A stretch of 64,000 nucleotides of DNA from Synergistota bacterium (GTDB taxonomy: Bacteria > Synergistota > GBS-1): positions 198,771-262,770 of the forward strand of contig JANXBX010000001.1 of NCBI GenBank assembly GCA_025060595.1. The letters are read 5' to 3'. Made by a program: the position numbers and the translations under genes. Within the stretch, counting starts at the first letter, position 1. Each line of letters begins with the position of its first letter. This document shows, piece after piece, positions 1-8,334 of the stretch. The notes beneath the pieces were generated by a model, which saw only the letters and a list, made by a program, of their open reading frames with translations, did no database searches and had not been told where the DNA came from.

Positions 1-143
1 TTACCTAAAAGAAGAGATAAAGCTTCTACTATTATGGATTTACCAGCCCCTGTTTCTCCCGTTAAAACATTTAGACCAGGATGAAACTCCATCTCGAGTT
101 CTTCAATTATAGCAAAGTTCCTTATTCGAATTTCCTTAATCAC
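1..143 (-). CDS. recN: DNA repair protein RecN, N-terminal fragment (cut by window edge)
   Basis: This is the first 47 codons of RecN, an SMC-like ATPase that acts in recombinational repair of double-strand breaks. The visible part starts with a GTG at 143 and reads MIKEIRIRNFAIIEELEMEF, a typical RecN opening. It contains the Walker A motif GETGAGKS at residues 29-36. The start overlaps the end of nadK by 8 bp, and a GGAG lies upstream in the nadK coding end, so the two are probably co-translated. The order nadK then recN is common in bacteria. The rest of the gene lies left of the window. The call is firm despite the fragment because of the Walker A context. Confidence 0.9.
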   Translation of the reverse strand, partial: MIKEIRIRNFAIIEELEMEFHPGLNVLTGETGAGKSIIVEALSLLLG

Positions 144-921
144 CTGGTACCACTCCAAGCTTAAGTTTCTTTCTTAAAAGCTCAAAAAAGCTCCTTCCTT
201 TAAAGGTTATCATTCTAGCAAAAAATGGCGCCTTTTTTATAAATACCTCATCCCCTGGAAGAACCCTGAATCCTATTTGTCCATCTTGCGTAAGCATTAT
301 ATCTTCGTGATCCGCTTCTACAATTATTCTAACAGAAGATTGCAAAGGTATTATAATCGGCCTTGCATAAAAAGTATGAGCACATATAGGAGTTAAAACC
401 ATACCGGGAAGAGCAGGGTGAAGAATTGGACCACCTGCTGAAAGAGAATAGGCTGTAGAACCCGTAGGAGTGGATATGATTAAACCATCAGCAGGATAAG
501 AGGCAAAATACTCTTCATCTATGAAAACCCTAAGATTAATCAACCTAGCGAATGCCCCCTTCATAATCACAAACTCATTCAAAGCATAGAAAACCTCTCC
601 CTTAAAGCTAGCCTCAAGCATCATTCTTTCATCTATTTCAAACTTGCCCTCTAAAACTTTAGACAAAGCTATCTCTAGGGTCGAAACGCTTTCTGAAACC
701 AGAAAGCCAAGCCTACCCACATTTATACCTAACATTAAAACACCATAAGGAGCAAGAAGCCTTGCAGCCTTAAGAAAGGTTCCATCCCCCCCCACGATAA
801 GCGCCACCTTAACCGCTTTAGCAAACTCATAATCATCTAAGGCAAGCTCTTCCCTTTTAAGGAAAACCCCTCCTTCTCTGGTTAAAAAGACCCTAATTCC
901 TTTATCATTAAGCCAAGACAA
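136..921 (-). CDS. nadK: NAD kinase
   Basis: Phosphorylates NAD to NADP in the cytoplasm. The family signatures are clear: GGDGTF at residues 44-49, NE at 115-116 and the long TPTGSTAYSLSAGGP block ending near 165. The only canonical start in frame is TTG at 921. The reading frame stays open upstream, however, and encodes GLVVNPQKGEPAREIAYGI, which looks like the conserved first strand and NPxK region of NAD kinases. The TTG product would lack this. An AAGGAG sits 8 nt before an ATC codon at 1011-1009, so a non-canonical start or a lost start codon is possible. The upstream extension overlaps the end of tlyA. Confidence 0.92.
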   Translation of the reverse strand: MSWLNDKGIRVFLTREGGVFLKREELALDDYEFAKAVKVALIVGGDGTFLKAARLLAPYGVLMLGINVGRLGFLVSESVSTLEIALSKVLEGKFEIDERMMLEASFKGEVFYALNEFVIMKGAFARLINLRVFIDEEYFASYPADGLIISTPTGSTAYSLSAGGPILHPALPGMVLTPICAHTFYARPIIIPLQSSVRIIVEADHEDIMLTQDGQIGFRVLPGDEVFIKKAPFFARMITFKGRSFFELLRKKLKLGVVPGD

Positions 922-971
922 TATTCCATAAGCTATCTCTCTTGCAGGCTCTCCCTTTTGAGGATTTACTA

Positions 972-1820
972 CTAATCCCCAAGAACAGCGTGAGCAGACT
1001 CCACTACTGATAGTACCATCTCCTTTCTAAAACAATTCTCTTTTTCCTTAAAACCTATATATAAAAGAAATTCTATATTGCCTTCAGGACCTTTTATAGG
1101 AGAATAGGTCAAACCCAAAGGGTAAAAACCTAACTTTTCTTTGACAAAGCTGATTATATCCTCAATGACATTTAAGTGAATCTTTTTATCTTTTACCACG
1201 CCACCCTTAACATTCTCACGCCCTGCCTCAAACTGAGGCTTTACAAGTACAATACCCTCACCACAGCTTTCTTTAAGCACACCCTTAACAGCTGGTAAAA
1301 CCTTCTTAACAGATATAAAGGAAAGATCCATAGCAAAAAAGTCTACATCCTCAGGAACCACTTCCTTATTTAGATACCTCGCATTAAAACGCTCTATTAA
1401 AACAACCCTAGGATCATTCCTCAAGCTCCAGTGAAATTGCCCGTAACCAACATCCACAGCATAGACTTTAAAGGCACCCTCTCTAAGCATACAATCGGTA
1501 AAGCCCCCTGTTGAGGCTCCTACGTCCAAGCAAACTTTTCCTAAAAGAGATATTTTAAATTCGTCTATAGCTTTTTTAAGCTTTAACCCTCCCCTGCTAA
1601 CATAAGGACAGGCATTTCCTCTTATTTCTATGTCTGCATTCTCTGGAACTTTCTCACTTGCCTTGTTCACCCTTTTACCATTAACGAAGACCAAACCCGC
1701 CATAATAGCTCTCTGCGCTTTCTCTCTACTTTCAAAAAATCCTCTTAAGACTAGAAGGTTATCTATTCTTTCCTTTTTGAACCCAGAAAAGTTCTCCAAG
1801 GAGCTCCCCTCTCTCCCCAT
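972..1820 (-). CDS. tlyA: TlyA-family rRNA 2'-O-methyltransferase (S4 domain)
   Basis: A predicted SAM-dependent ribose methyltransferase for rRNA, historically called hemolysin A. An N-terminal S4 RNA-binding domain covers about residues 17-75. It is followed by YVSRGGLKL at 73-81 and a Rossmann methyltransferase with the SAM motif DVGASTGGFTD near 99-109. Later catalytic-core pieces DLSFIS and VKPQFE are present. Length 282 is close to the usual 240-280. As drawn the start lies 62 bp inside dxs. A TTG at 1799, preceded by GGGGAG, would start the protein just before the S4 domain and is a good alternative. Confidence 0.9.
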   Translation of the reverse strand: MGREGSSLENFSGFKKERIDNLLVLRGFFESREKAQRAIMAGLVFVNGKRVNKASEKVPENADIEIRGNACPYVSRGGLKLKKAIDEFKISLLGKVCLDVGASTGGFTDCMLREGAFKVYAVDVGYGQFHWSLRNDPRVVLIERFNARYLNKEVVPEDVDFFAMDLSFISVKKVLPAVKGVLKESCGEGIVLVKPQFEAGRENVKGGVVKDKKIHLNVIEDIISFVKEKLGFYPLGLTYSPIKGPEGNIEFLLYIGFKEKENCFRKEMVLSVVESAHAVLGD

Positions 1821-3549
1821 GTTCTATAAACCTATCTGGAATAGCAAATATATTAAACTCCTTAGGGAAAATACCTTGAGAAATAAGGAGAGAACCGATT
1901 TCCTCTCCAACCCCACCGATTCTGGCTCCCTCTTCAAAAACGCAAATCTTATCGAACTTAAGAGCGTTTTCAACTATCGCTTTTGTATCTAGAGGCTTTG
2001 CAAAGGCTAAATCTATAACCTTAAAACCAGTAAGCCCCAAAGCAAACTCATGTGTAGGTCCTAATGAAAAGGCAACCCCTTCGCTACCATCTCTTATAAC
2101 TTGGGATTTACCTATTTCCACAGAACCAGGGGGTTTTTCCCATTCAGGCAAAACCTTGGTATAGCCCCTTGGATATCTAATTACAACAGGACAATCTAAA
2201 TTTAAGGCCATGTGAAACATGTCTCTCAAGGAAACTCCATCCCTAGGACAACCTATGATAAGATTGGGAATGCAACGCAAAAACACTAAATCAAAGACAC
2301 CATGATGGGTTGGGCCATCATCTCCAACAATCCCTCCTCTATCTACAGCTATAATTACAGGAAGCTTCTGAAGAGCTATATCATGTATTAACTGGTCGTA
2401 AGCTCTTTGCAGAAAAGTAGAATATATAGCCACAATAGGCTTTAATCCCCCACGGGCAAGTCCAGCTGCAAGGCCAAGCATATGCTGTTCAGCTATACCC
2501 ACATCTATAAAACGAGAGGGATATCTTTTCGCAAACTCATCAAGACCGGTTCCCTTTTTCATAGCAGCAGTTAGACAAACCACCCTTTCATCCTTAGAAG
2601 CAAGCTCTAAAACAACTTTACCGAATATAGAACTGTAAGATTCTCCTTCTTCCTTTTTAACTATCTTAAATGCTGGAGCTCCATGAAAAGTCTCCGGATC
2701 CTTTTCAGCAGGAGAGTAGCCTTTACCCTTTTTAGTCAGAACATGGATAACAACTGGCTTATCAACCTCCTTAGCATTTCTAAAGACACGCTCCATAAGT
2801 TCTATATCATGTCCATCAATAGGCCCCCAGTGGATCAAACCAAGCTCCTCGAAAATCGAACCTTTTATCAAAAACTTTCTAAATCTTCCTTTTAAATCTT
2901 CAAGAAACTCCTCGAGCCCCCTACCTAAAGGTAAATTTCTAACAAAAGAACGAACCCTCTTTTTGAATCCGAGCCAGCCGCGTCTTAATCTTAATCGAGC
3001 AAGGTGAGAGGCAATGGCACCAACTCTTGGACCTATAGCCATTTCATTATCATTTAGGATTATAATTAGCTTTCTTTTAAGCACACCTATGTGATTTAAA
3101 GCCTCAAGAGCCATGCCAGACATTAGAGAACCATCTCCTATAATTGCAACTACATCGCTTTTCCCTGAAAGTACCAACCCTAAAGCCCAAGACAAGGAAG
3201 TACCACTATGACCGACTATAAACCTATCAGCAAGGCTTTCATTAGGATTAGGAAAACCACTCAGTCCCCCACGTTTTCTTATAGTATTAAAAAGGGCTTT
3301 CCTTCCAGTTAAAATCTTAAAAGGATAACACTGATGCCCCACATCCCAAATTATGTAATCCTTAAAAGGGTCCCAAACCCTTAAAAGAGCTATAGTTAGC
3401 TCTACTACACCCAAATTTGAAGCCAGGTGCCCCCCGTTATTGCCTACCACATCAACTATCTTTTCCCTAATTTCTGAAGCAAGAAGCTTAAGCTCATTAA
3501 GGGAAAGCTTTCTAAGGTCTTCTATATTCTCTATCTTCTCAAGAATCAA
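1759..3549 (-). CDS. dxs: 1-deoxy-D-xylulose-5-phosphate synthase
   Basis: Thiamine-diphosphate enzyme that condenses pyruvate and glyceraldehyde 3-phosphate in the first step of the MEP isoprenoid pathway. Length 596 is near the usual 620. Visible features are HLASNLG at 41-47, GHQCYPFKILTGR from 71, GHSGTSLS from 113, the ThDP motif GDGSLMSG at 138-145 with the downstream NDNEMAI, the glutamate in GIAEQHMLGLAAG, and DRGGIVGDDGPTHHG. The start ATG overlaps the ispA stop by 4 bp, and the end overlaps tlyA, so this is one operon. Dxs and IspA together supply prenyl diphosphates. Confidence 0.97.
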   Translation of the reverse strand: MILEKIENIEDLRKLSLNELKLLASEIREKIVDVVGNNGGHLASNLGVVELTIALLRVWDPFKDYIIWDVGHQCYPFKILTGRKALFNTIRKRGGLSGFPNPNESLADRFIVGHSGTSLSWALGLVLSGKSDVVAIIGDGSLMSGMALEALNHIGVLKRKLIIILNDNEMAIGPRVGAIASHLARLRLRRGWLGFKKRVRSFVRNLPLGRGLEEFLEDLKGRFRKFLIKGSIFEELGLIHWGPIDGHDIELMERVFRNAKEVDKPVVIHVLTKKGKGYSPAEKDPETFHGAPAFKIVKKEEGESYSSIFGKVVLELASKDERVVCLTAAMKKGTGLDEFAKRYPSRFIDVGIAEQHMLGLAAGLARGGLKPIVAIYSTFLQRAYDQLIHDIALQKLPVIIAVDRGGIVGDDGPTHHGVFDLVFLRCIPNLIIGCPRDGVSLRDMFHMALNLDCPVVIRYPRGYTKVLPEWEKPPGSVEIGKSQVIRDGSEGVAFSLGPTHEFALGLTGFKVIDLAFAKPLDTKAIVENALKFDKICVFEEGARIGGVGEEIGSLLISQGIFPKEFNIFAIPDRFIEHGERGELLGELFWVQKGKNR

Positions 3550-4358
3550 GCTTCTTCAAGCCTCCTCAAAACCATTAAAGCCAACTCCTTTAAATCCTCT
3601 CCCTTCTCACCAAACATGGAAGCTAAAAGCAGAGCTTCTTCAATAAGACGCTTAGCCTCTTCCCTTGACTTCTCCAAGCCATAAACACCAGGGTAGGTTA
3701 GTCTCTCCTCTTTACCAAAATCCAAAATATCATCTACTATTTGAAAGGCAATTCCCAATCTCTCCCCGTATTCGGTTAGGACATGAAGCTCATTATAAGA
3801 AGCCCCGCCTACTATTCCACCACATCTAACGGAAGCTCTTATAAGGGCCATGGTCTTCTTGGAATGAATCTCCTCTATTTTGCCATCAGTTATATCAAGG
3901 AGCTGCCCCCCAACCATTCCTGATGGACCAGCCGCATAGGCTATCTCAAAAAGCACTCTTTTGAGAACTTCCCCATTTAGCTCCTTCCCAAGCACCTCAA
4001 AAGCATAAGTTAAGAGGGCATCTCCCGCAAGTAAAGCTACAGCACATCCAAACTTTTTGTGTGAAGACAGTTTGCCTCGACGAAAGTCATCATTATCCAT
4101 ACAGGGAAGATCATCATGAATCAAAGAATAATTGTGAATAAGCTCTATAGCACAAGCTATAGGGAGAGCTTGAGTTAGATTCCCGCCTACAGCCTCACAA
4201 GAGGATAAAACCAAAAGCGGTCTAAATCTTTTACCCCCAGGGAAAAGAGAATACTCTATTGCCTCTTTAAGAAGAAGCGGAGCCTCCCTAAGTTCCATAC
4301 ACTTTTTTAAAGCGTCTTCTATAAGCTTGACTTTGTTATTCAGGGACAAATTCTTCAC
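3546..4358 (-). CDS. ispA: Farnesyl/geranylgeranyl diphosphate synthase
   Basis: Chain-elongating trans-prenyltransferase. The first aspartate-rich motif DDLPCMD is at 82-88, with GGKRFRP upstream at 41-47 and the second aspartate motif FQIVDDILDF near 205-214. The four-residue spacing in the first motif is the bacterial FPP/GGPP type. Product chain length cannot be read reliably. The GTG at 4358 follows GAGAGGAG with no spacing. A TTG at 4349 lies 8 nt after the same AGGAG and is the more plausible start. A candidate extended -10 element lies upstream at 4381-4389. Dxs, tlyA, nadK and recN follow downstream. Confidence 0.95.
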   Translation of the reverse strand: MKNLSLNNKVKLIEDALKKCMELREAPLLLKEAIEYSLFPGGKRFRPLLVLSSCEAVGGNLTQALPIACAIELIHNYSLIHDDLPCMDNDDFRRGKLSSHKKFGCAVALLAGDALLTYAFEVLGKELNGEVLKRVLFEIAYAAGPSGMVGGQLLDITDGKIEEIHSKKTMALIRASVRCGGIVGGASYNELHVLTEYGERLGIAFQIVDDILDFGKEERLTYPGVYGLEKSREEAKRLIEEALLLASMFGEKGEDLKELALMVLRRLEEA

Positions 4359-4380
4359 TCCTCTCTTTTCATCTATTATG

Positions 4381-4403
4381 ATTATATCAGCTTATGCTAT
4401 ACT
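4381..4403. promoter_or_regulatory. Divergent extended -10 promoters between ispA and the 4435 gene
   Basis: On the minus strand 4389-4381 reads TGATATAAT, a perfect extended -10, about 23 nt upstream of the ispA start. On the plus strand 4395-4403 reads TGCTATACT, another extended -10, 31 nt upstream of the ATG at 4435. Neither has a clear -35 box, which extended -10 promoters can lack. Assigned from sequence only. Confidence 0.45.
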
Positions 4404-4434
4404 TCTAAAAGAAGAAGGAAAGGAGGAAGAAACC

Positions 4435-5223
4435 ATGAGAGTTAAAAGTATAGTATTTATAATTATTTTACTACTAATAGCAGGCCTAGTAAAAGCAGAG
4501 GAAAACCCATTTCTTAGAGATGCAAAAATTAAGCTTGCTAACGCTAAGAGGATAGTTATCATACCCTTTTCCACCACTTCCCAAGACCCTATGGGAATAG
4601 AAAATAGAAGGCTCCTCTTTGCCATCAGACAAGGATTTGAATGTATGGGAAAACTTGTAATACCTGAAGAAGACGTTTGGGCTCTCCTTAAGGAAAAAAA
4701 GCTAATAGAAAGGGAAAACGAACAAGCCAAAAAACTTAAAGAGCAATTAAGAATCTATGGGTTTAGTAAGGAAATCCAGGATTACCTGAAAGAAATTGAC
4801 CCTCAATTTTTAAGCGAGCCCTTTATGCTTTCTCTAACAGAAGAACAGGTCAAAGAGATAGCTAAAAGGTTCAACGCCGACATAATAGTAAGAGGTTGCA
4901 TCGTTGATTACGGGGTCATGGATGTTTCTAGCGGTAGTCCTCTAAGCAATCTTATAGGAGGAGTAGCCCCATTCATAACAGCTCAAAGAATAGGTATAGC
5001 TATAGCTGCCGGTAGCTACATTCCTTCCGTAGACAAACAGGGAGTAATACAGATGACTATATACCTTCACGATGGAATAAATGGAAGACTCCTTTATGGA
5101 AAATCCCTCTTTTCAACATACAAACCTCTCTTCTCTAACCTTGAGACAAAATTTGTTCTTCTTAGAGGAGCATTAAAGAGGGCCTTGGATACCTTTTTTA
5201 ACGAGCTTTCTATAAATAACTAA
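4435..5223 (+). CDS. Exported CsgG/LpoB-like hypothetical protein
   Basis: A 262-residue protein with a classical signal peptide: MRVK, a hydrophobic stretch IVFIIILLLIAGL, then a cleavage region around KAEEN. The start at 4435 is chosen because AGGAGG lies just upstream and the signal peptide begins there; the longer open frame from 4327 has no ribosome binding site. The mature part opens with the strand RIVIIPFS and later has the segment VKEIAKRFNADIIVRGCIVDYG. This layout recalls CsgG, LpoB and TolB-N type envelope proteins, in which a strand starting the domain pairs with an aaa-GADxIVxG segment. No cysteine marks it as a lipoprotein. Function unknown; it resembles the 26308-27711 protein in fold only. 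It ends 4 bp inside the convergent SDR gene. Confidence 0.7.
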   Translation: MRVKSIVFIIILLLIAGLVKAEENPFLRDAKIKLANAKRIVIIPFSTTSQDPMGIENRRLLFAIRQGFECMGKLVIPEEDVWALLKEKKLIERENEQAKKLKEQLRIYGFSKEIQDYLKEIDPQFLSEPFMLSLTEEQVKEIAKRFNADIIVRGCIVDYGVMDVSSGSPLSNLIGGVAPFITAQRIGIAIAAGSYIPSVDKQGVIQMTIYLHDGINGRLLYGKSLFSTYKPLFSNLETKFVLLRGALKRALDTFFNELSINN

Positions 5224-5996
5224 GGCTTATTAACCTCCTTCCAAGCTTTATAAAGTTTTTTATCATAAAAATTAGGAAAAAGCGCTCTTAAGAACAAAAA
5301 AATCCTGTAGCGTCGAGGCCAAATAAGTACTCTTTTTCTCTTTAAATAAGCCTTATAAACAGCTTCAGCAAAAAGAGAGGGATCCTCTCTTTTACCTATA
5401 GGTGGATGCTTTAGACTCCCTAAAGTTTTTTCAGTAAAGTCGGTTTTAATCCTTCCTGCTTCCACATTAAGAACATTTATATCCCTTTCTACTAGCTCAG
5501 CTCTCAAACTCTCCATGATAGAGCTTAAGGCAGCTTTACTTGCACCATAACCTCCCATAAAAGGAACAGGAAGACGAGCTGTTATAGAGGAGATATTTAT
5601 TATAGTACCTCCCCTTACCATGTACTTTAAGGCTTCCTTAGTTAATCTAAAAGGAGAAAAGAAGTTAACTTCAAAAACTTGTCGCAAATCTTTCTCCTCC
5701 ATAGAGCTAAAACTCTCGTAAATTCCAAGACCTGCTGCATTTATAAGTAAATCTATCTTACCAAAAATATCCAAGGCTCTTTCAACTATTTCCTTTTCAT
5801 TACCTATTAAAGCATCATAAAAACAACACTCTACCTTAACTTCAGAAAGCTCCTCTTTAAGGGAAAGAAGCTTCTCTTCAGATCTTCCACATAGAAGAAG
5901 AGAAAATCCTCCTTTTCCAAATTTTAAACTTAATGCTTTTCCTATTCCACCAGTAGCACCCGTTATGATACAAACCCTTAGATCTCTTGTACTCAT
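5220..5996 (-). CDS. Short-chain dehydrogenase/reductase (SDR)
   Basis: NAD(P)-dependent oxidoreductase of the classical SDR family. The cofactor motif TGATGGIG lies near residues 12-19, NAAGLG near 84-89, the catalytic serine in INISS, and the YxxxK pair in GYGASKAA. The C-terminal tail KRKRVLIWPRRYRIFLFLRALFP is basic and hydrophobic, as in SDRs of lipid metabolism that touch membranes. The substrate is not identifiable. ATG at 5996 puts the usual few residues before the cofactor motif; a GTG at 6014 would add six. Neither start has a ribosome binding site, and TATACT sits 8 nt before the ATG, so a leaderless transcript is possible. Convergent with the 4435 gene, overlapping it by 4 bp. Confidence 0.88.
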   Translation of the reverse strand: MSTRDLRVCIITGATGGIGKALSLKFGKGGFSLLLCGRSEEKLLSLKEELSEVKVECCFYDALIGNEKEIVERALDIFGKIDLLINAAGLGIYESFSSMEEKDLRQVFEVNFFSPFRLTKEALKYMVRGGTIINISSITARLPVPFMGGYGASKAALSSIMESLRAELVERDINVLNVEAGRIKTDFTEKTLGSLKHPPIGKREDPSLFAEAVYKAYLKRKRVLIWPRRYRIFLFLRALFPNFYDKKLYKAWKEVNKP

Positions 5997-6036
5997 CAAT
6001 ATAAAGTATACCACTTAATCAAGAACCTAAACATAG

Positions 6037-6064
6037 TTTAAAAACGATAAATAAGTGTTATAAT
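6037..6064 (+). promoter_or_regulatory. Candidate promoter giving a leaderless DUF362 transcript
   Basis: A perfect TATAAT at 6059-6064 lies only 6 nt before the ATG at 6071, with a weak TTTAAA at 6037-6042 and 16 bp spacing. Transcription would begin at or within a base or two of the start codon. No Shine-Dalgarno sequence precedes the ATG, in contrast to most genes here. Confidence 0.5.
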
Positions 6065-6070
6065 AACCTT

Positions 6071-7195
6071 ATGAGGATTGCGATAAAAAGGTTATCTACC
6101 ATAACTTACGATGAGATTAGGGACAAAGTAAGAGAAATATTTGATCTTCTTGGAGGAATTGAAAAATTTTTATCTCCCAAAGATAAGGTCTTAATAAAGC
6201 CTAACTTGCTTTCACCGTCAAAAGTAGAAGAAGCTAGAATAACTGATCCCAGAGTTATAGAAGCAGTGGTTGAAATAATTCATCCTATAGTATCAGAAGT
6301 CTGGATAGGAGATAGTTCTGGAGTGTCTACGAAGAGCGGAACCCAAAAAACTATGGAAAGTATAAATTTACATAAAATACCTGAAAAGTTTCCAAAAGTT
6401 AAATTAAGAAACTTCGATGAAGAAAGCAGAAAACCTTATGAGATAAGCTTAGGGAAAAAGGGTAAAATGCAGATTACAATAGCAGAAGCAGTTTTTCAAG
6501 CTGATAAGATAATAAATCTACCTAAACTTAAGACACATAATCTCACTGTAATAACATGTGCCGTTAAAAATACCTTTGGATGCCTTCCAGGAAGCCAGAA
6601 AGCGAGAGTTCATGCTGAAGCTAAAGATCCGGAAAGCTTTGCTCATGCCTTAATAGATATTCATCTTGCGGTTAAACCAATCCTTACAATTGTAGATGCA
6701 ACTATTTCTATGGAAGGAGAAGGCCCGGCCTGGGGAAAACCTAAAGAAACAAAACTTCTCTTTGGAGGAGAAAACCCTTTTGCAGTAGATATAGTGGCAT
6801 CAAGAATAATAGGCTTTATACCTACTAAAATACCTACAATAAAAGTAGCAGAAGAAAGAGGATTAAACCCAGAAAGGATAGATATACTAGGAGAAAGATT
6901 AGAAGAAATAAGCTATAGCTTTGAAGCCCCTAAAAGCACCTTATTTGCCAGAGCTCTACCTTCCTTCATATGGAGAGGATTGACACCGAAAGTAAAGATG
7001 GATGAAAATAAATGTGTTAAGTGCGGAATATGCATTAAGCACTGTCCAGTAGGAGCGATAACATTTAACCCATTTCCAAAAGTTGACCATGGAAGATGTA
7101 TTTTGTGCTTTTGCTGCCATGAACTTTGCCCAGTGGGAGCAGTACAAATCCAAGAAAGGATATTGTCTAGGATATTCTTACGTGGGGTGGTATAA
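6071..7195 (+). CDS. DUF362 protein with two C-terminal 4Fe-4S clusters
   Basis: A 374-residue protein. Residues 1-300 match the DUF362 layout: an early VLIKPNLLSP, a central IINLPKLKTH and KNTFGCLPG. The C-terminus carries a bacterial ferredoxin module with CVKCGICIKHCP and CILCFCCHELCP, enough cysteines for two 4Fe-4S clusters. The family is widespread in anaerobes; its chemistry is not established, though an electron-transfer role is likely. It heads a plus-strand run with pgsA, plsY and a radical SAM protein, separated from pgsA by only 3 bp. The ATG at 6071 lacks a ribosome binding site but follows TATAAT closely. Confidence 0.9.
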   Translation: MRIAIKRLSTITYDEIRDKVREIFDLLGGIEKFLSPKDKVLIKPNLLSPSKVEEARITDPRVIEAVVEIIHPIVSEVWIGDSSGVSTKSGTQKTMESINLHKIPEKFPKVKLRNFDEESRKPYEISLGKKGKMQITIAEAVFQADKIINLPKLKTHNLTVITCAVKNTFGCLPGSQKARVHAEAKDPESFAHALIDIHLAVKPILTIVDATISMEGEGPAWGKPKETKLLFGGENPFAVDIVASRIIGFIPTKIPTIKVAEERGLNPERIDILGERLEEISYSFEAPKSTLFARALPSFIWRGLTPKVKMDENKCVKCGICIKHCPVGAITFNPFPKVDHGRCILCFCCHELCPVGAVQIQERILSRIFLRGVV

Positions 7196-7198
7196 GTC

Positions 7199-7726
7199 GT
7201 GAACGTAGCAATTAAGCTGACTCTTCTAAGAATGATTTTAACTATACCGTTTATAGTATCTTGCCTATTAGAGGAAGGAAGCTTAAAGTTTATATCCCTT
7301 ATCCTGTTTTCAATCGCTTCCTTAACCGATTATCTTGATGGTAGAATCGCTAGAGCAAAAAATATAATTACAGATGCCGGTAAAATACTTGATCCAATAG
7401 CAGATAAAATCCTGATAACAGGAGCCTTCGTTAGCTTCGTCCAACTAGGCAAGGTTCCCGCTTGGATAGCAATTGTCATAATATCAAGAGAGTTTTTGGT
7501 AACAGGATTAAGAACCTTAGCGGCCAACAAAAACGTTATAATAGCAGCAAGCTCTTTTGGAAAAGCTAAGATGTTTCTTCAAACTATAGCAGTGTTTCTC
7601 ATACTACTGGGATTTAATGAAATTATAAATCTTTTAGTGCTATGGGCAACAGCCATAATAACTATATTATCAGGCTTAGACTACTTTATTAAAAACAGAA
7701 ATATAATAAAGGAGGCCCTAAAGTAA
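7199..7726 (+). CDS. pgsA: CDP-diacylglycerol-glycerol-3-phosphate 3-phosphatidyltransferase
   Basis: Integral membrane enzyme of phosphatidylglycerol synthesis that joins CDP-diacylglycerol and glycerol 3-phosphate. The CDP-alcohol phosphotransferase signature is intact: D44, DG 47-48, AR 51-52, G61, D65 and D69. Hydrophobic segments flank it, and the 175-residue length is typical. The start is GTG at 7199, 3 bp after the DUF362 stop. The stop shares one base with the start of plsY, so the two phospholipid genes are probably translationally coupled. The phosphatidylserine-synthase branch of the family is less likely given the length and the plsY neighbour. Confidence 0.93.
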   Translation: MNVAIKLTLLRMILTIPFIVSCLLEEGSLKFISLILFSIASLTDYLDGRIARAKNIITDAGKILDPIADKILITGAFVSFVQLGKVPAWIAIVIISREFLVTGLRTLAANKNVIIAASSFGKAKMFLQTIAVFLILLGFNEIINLLVLWATAIITILSGLDYFIKNRNIIKEALK

Positions 7727-8334
7727 TGGATTTCCTTCCCTTTATCATAATAGGGTTCCTGTTTGGTTCCTTTCCAACAGGATATGTTTACGGAAAGCTA
7801 GCCTCCGGAATAGACATAAGAAAATACGGAAGCGGAAACATAGGTATGGCAAATGTTAGAAGAACCTTAGGGAAAAAAGCCGGGGTTATCACCCTTATTG
7901 GAGACCTTATTAAAGGAGCTATTCCCTATTTTATAGCACTTAAATTCACTGGTTCCCATGAAATAGCCTTATTCTCTGGCTTCGCCTCTATATGCGGACA
8001 TATATGGACTCCTTTCCTAAAATTTAAGGGGGGAAAGGGAATAGCTACAACTTATGGAGTACTTGCGGCAGCCTCCCTACCAGTAGCAATCCTCTCAGCC
8101 CTAGTCTGGTACACAATGGTTAAAATAACAAGATACTCATCTTTGGGTTCACTATGTGGAGTTGGTTCAAGCATAGCTTGGGCTTATATTTTGCCCTTCT
8201 CTCCAAAATCACTCCCTCTCTTCTCAATAATAACTTTTATCCTGGTTCTTTACACTCATAGAGAGAATATAAAAAGGCTAATCAGGGGGGAAGAGCTAAC
8301 GATAGATGGAAAACCCAAGGATAGAAGAGCTTGA
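7726..8334 (+). CDS. plsY: Acyl-phosphate:glycerol-3-phosphate acyltransferase PlsY
   Basis: Polytopic membrane enzyme that acylates glycerol 3-phosphate with acyl phosphate, the first step in phospholipid synthesis. Three conserved cytoplasmic motifs are visible: GSFPTGYVYGK followed by GSGNIGMANVRRTLG near 14-47, KGAIPYF near 62-68, and GHIWTPFLKFKGGKG near 90-104. Length 202 is standard. It overlaps pgsA by 1 bp and the next gene by 29 bp. Together with pgsA this supplies phosphatidic acid and phosphatidylglycerol; plsC, the next acyltransferase, is at 57753-58364. Confidence 0.95.
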   Translation: MDFLPFIIIGFLFGSFPTGYVYGKLASGIDIRKYGSGNIGMANVRRTLGKKAGVITLIGDLIKGAIPYFIALKFTGSHEIALFSGFASICGHIWTPFLKFKGGKGIATTYGVLAAASLPVAILSALVWYTMVKITRYSSLGSLCGVGSSIAWAYILPFSPKSLPLFSIITFILVLYTHRENIKRLIRGEELTIDGKPKDRRA

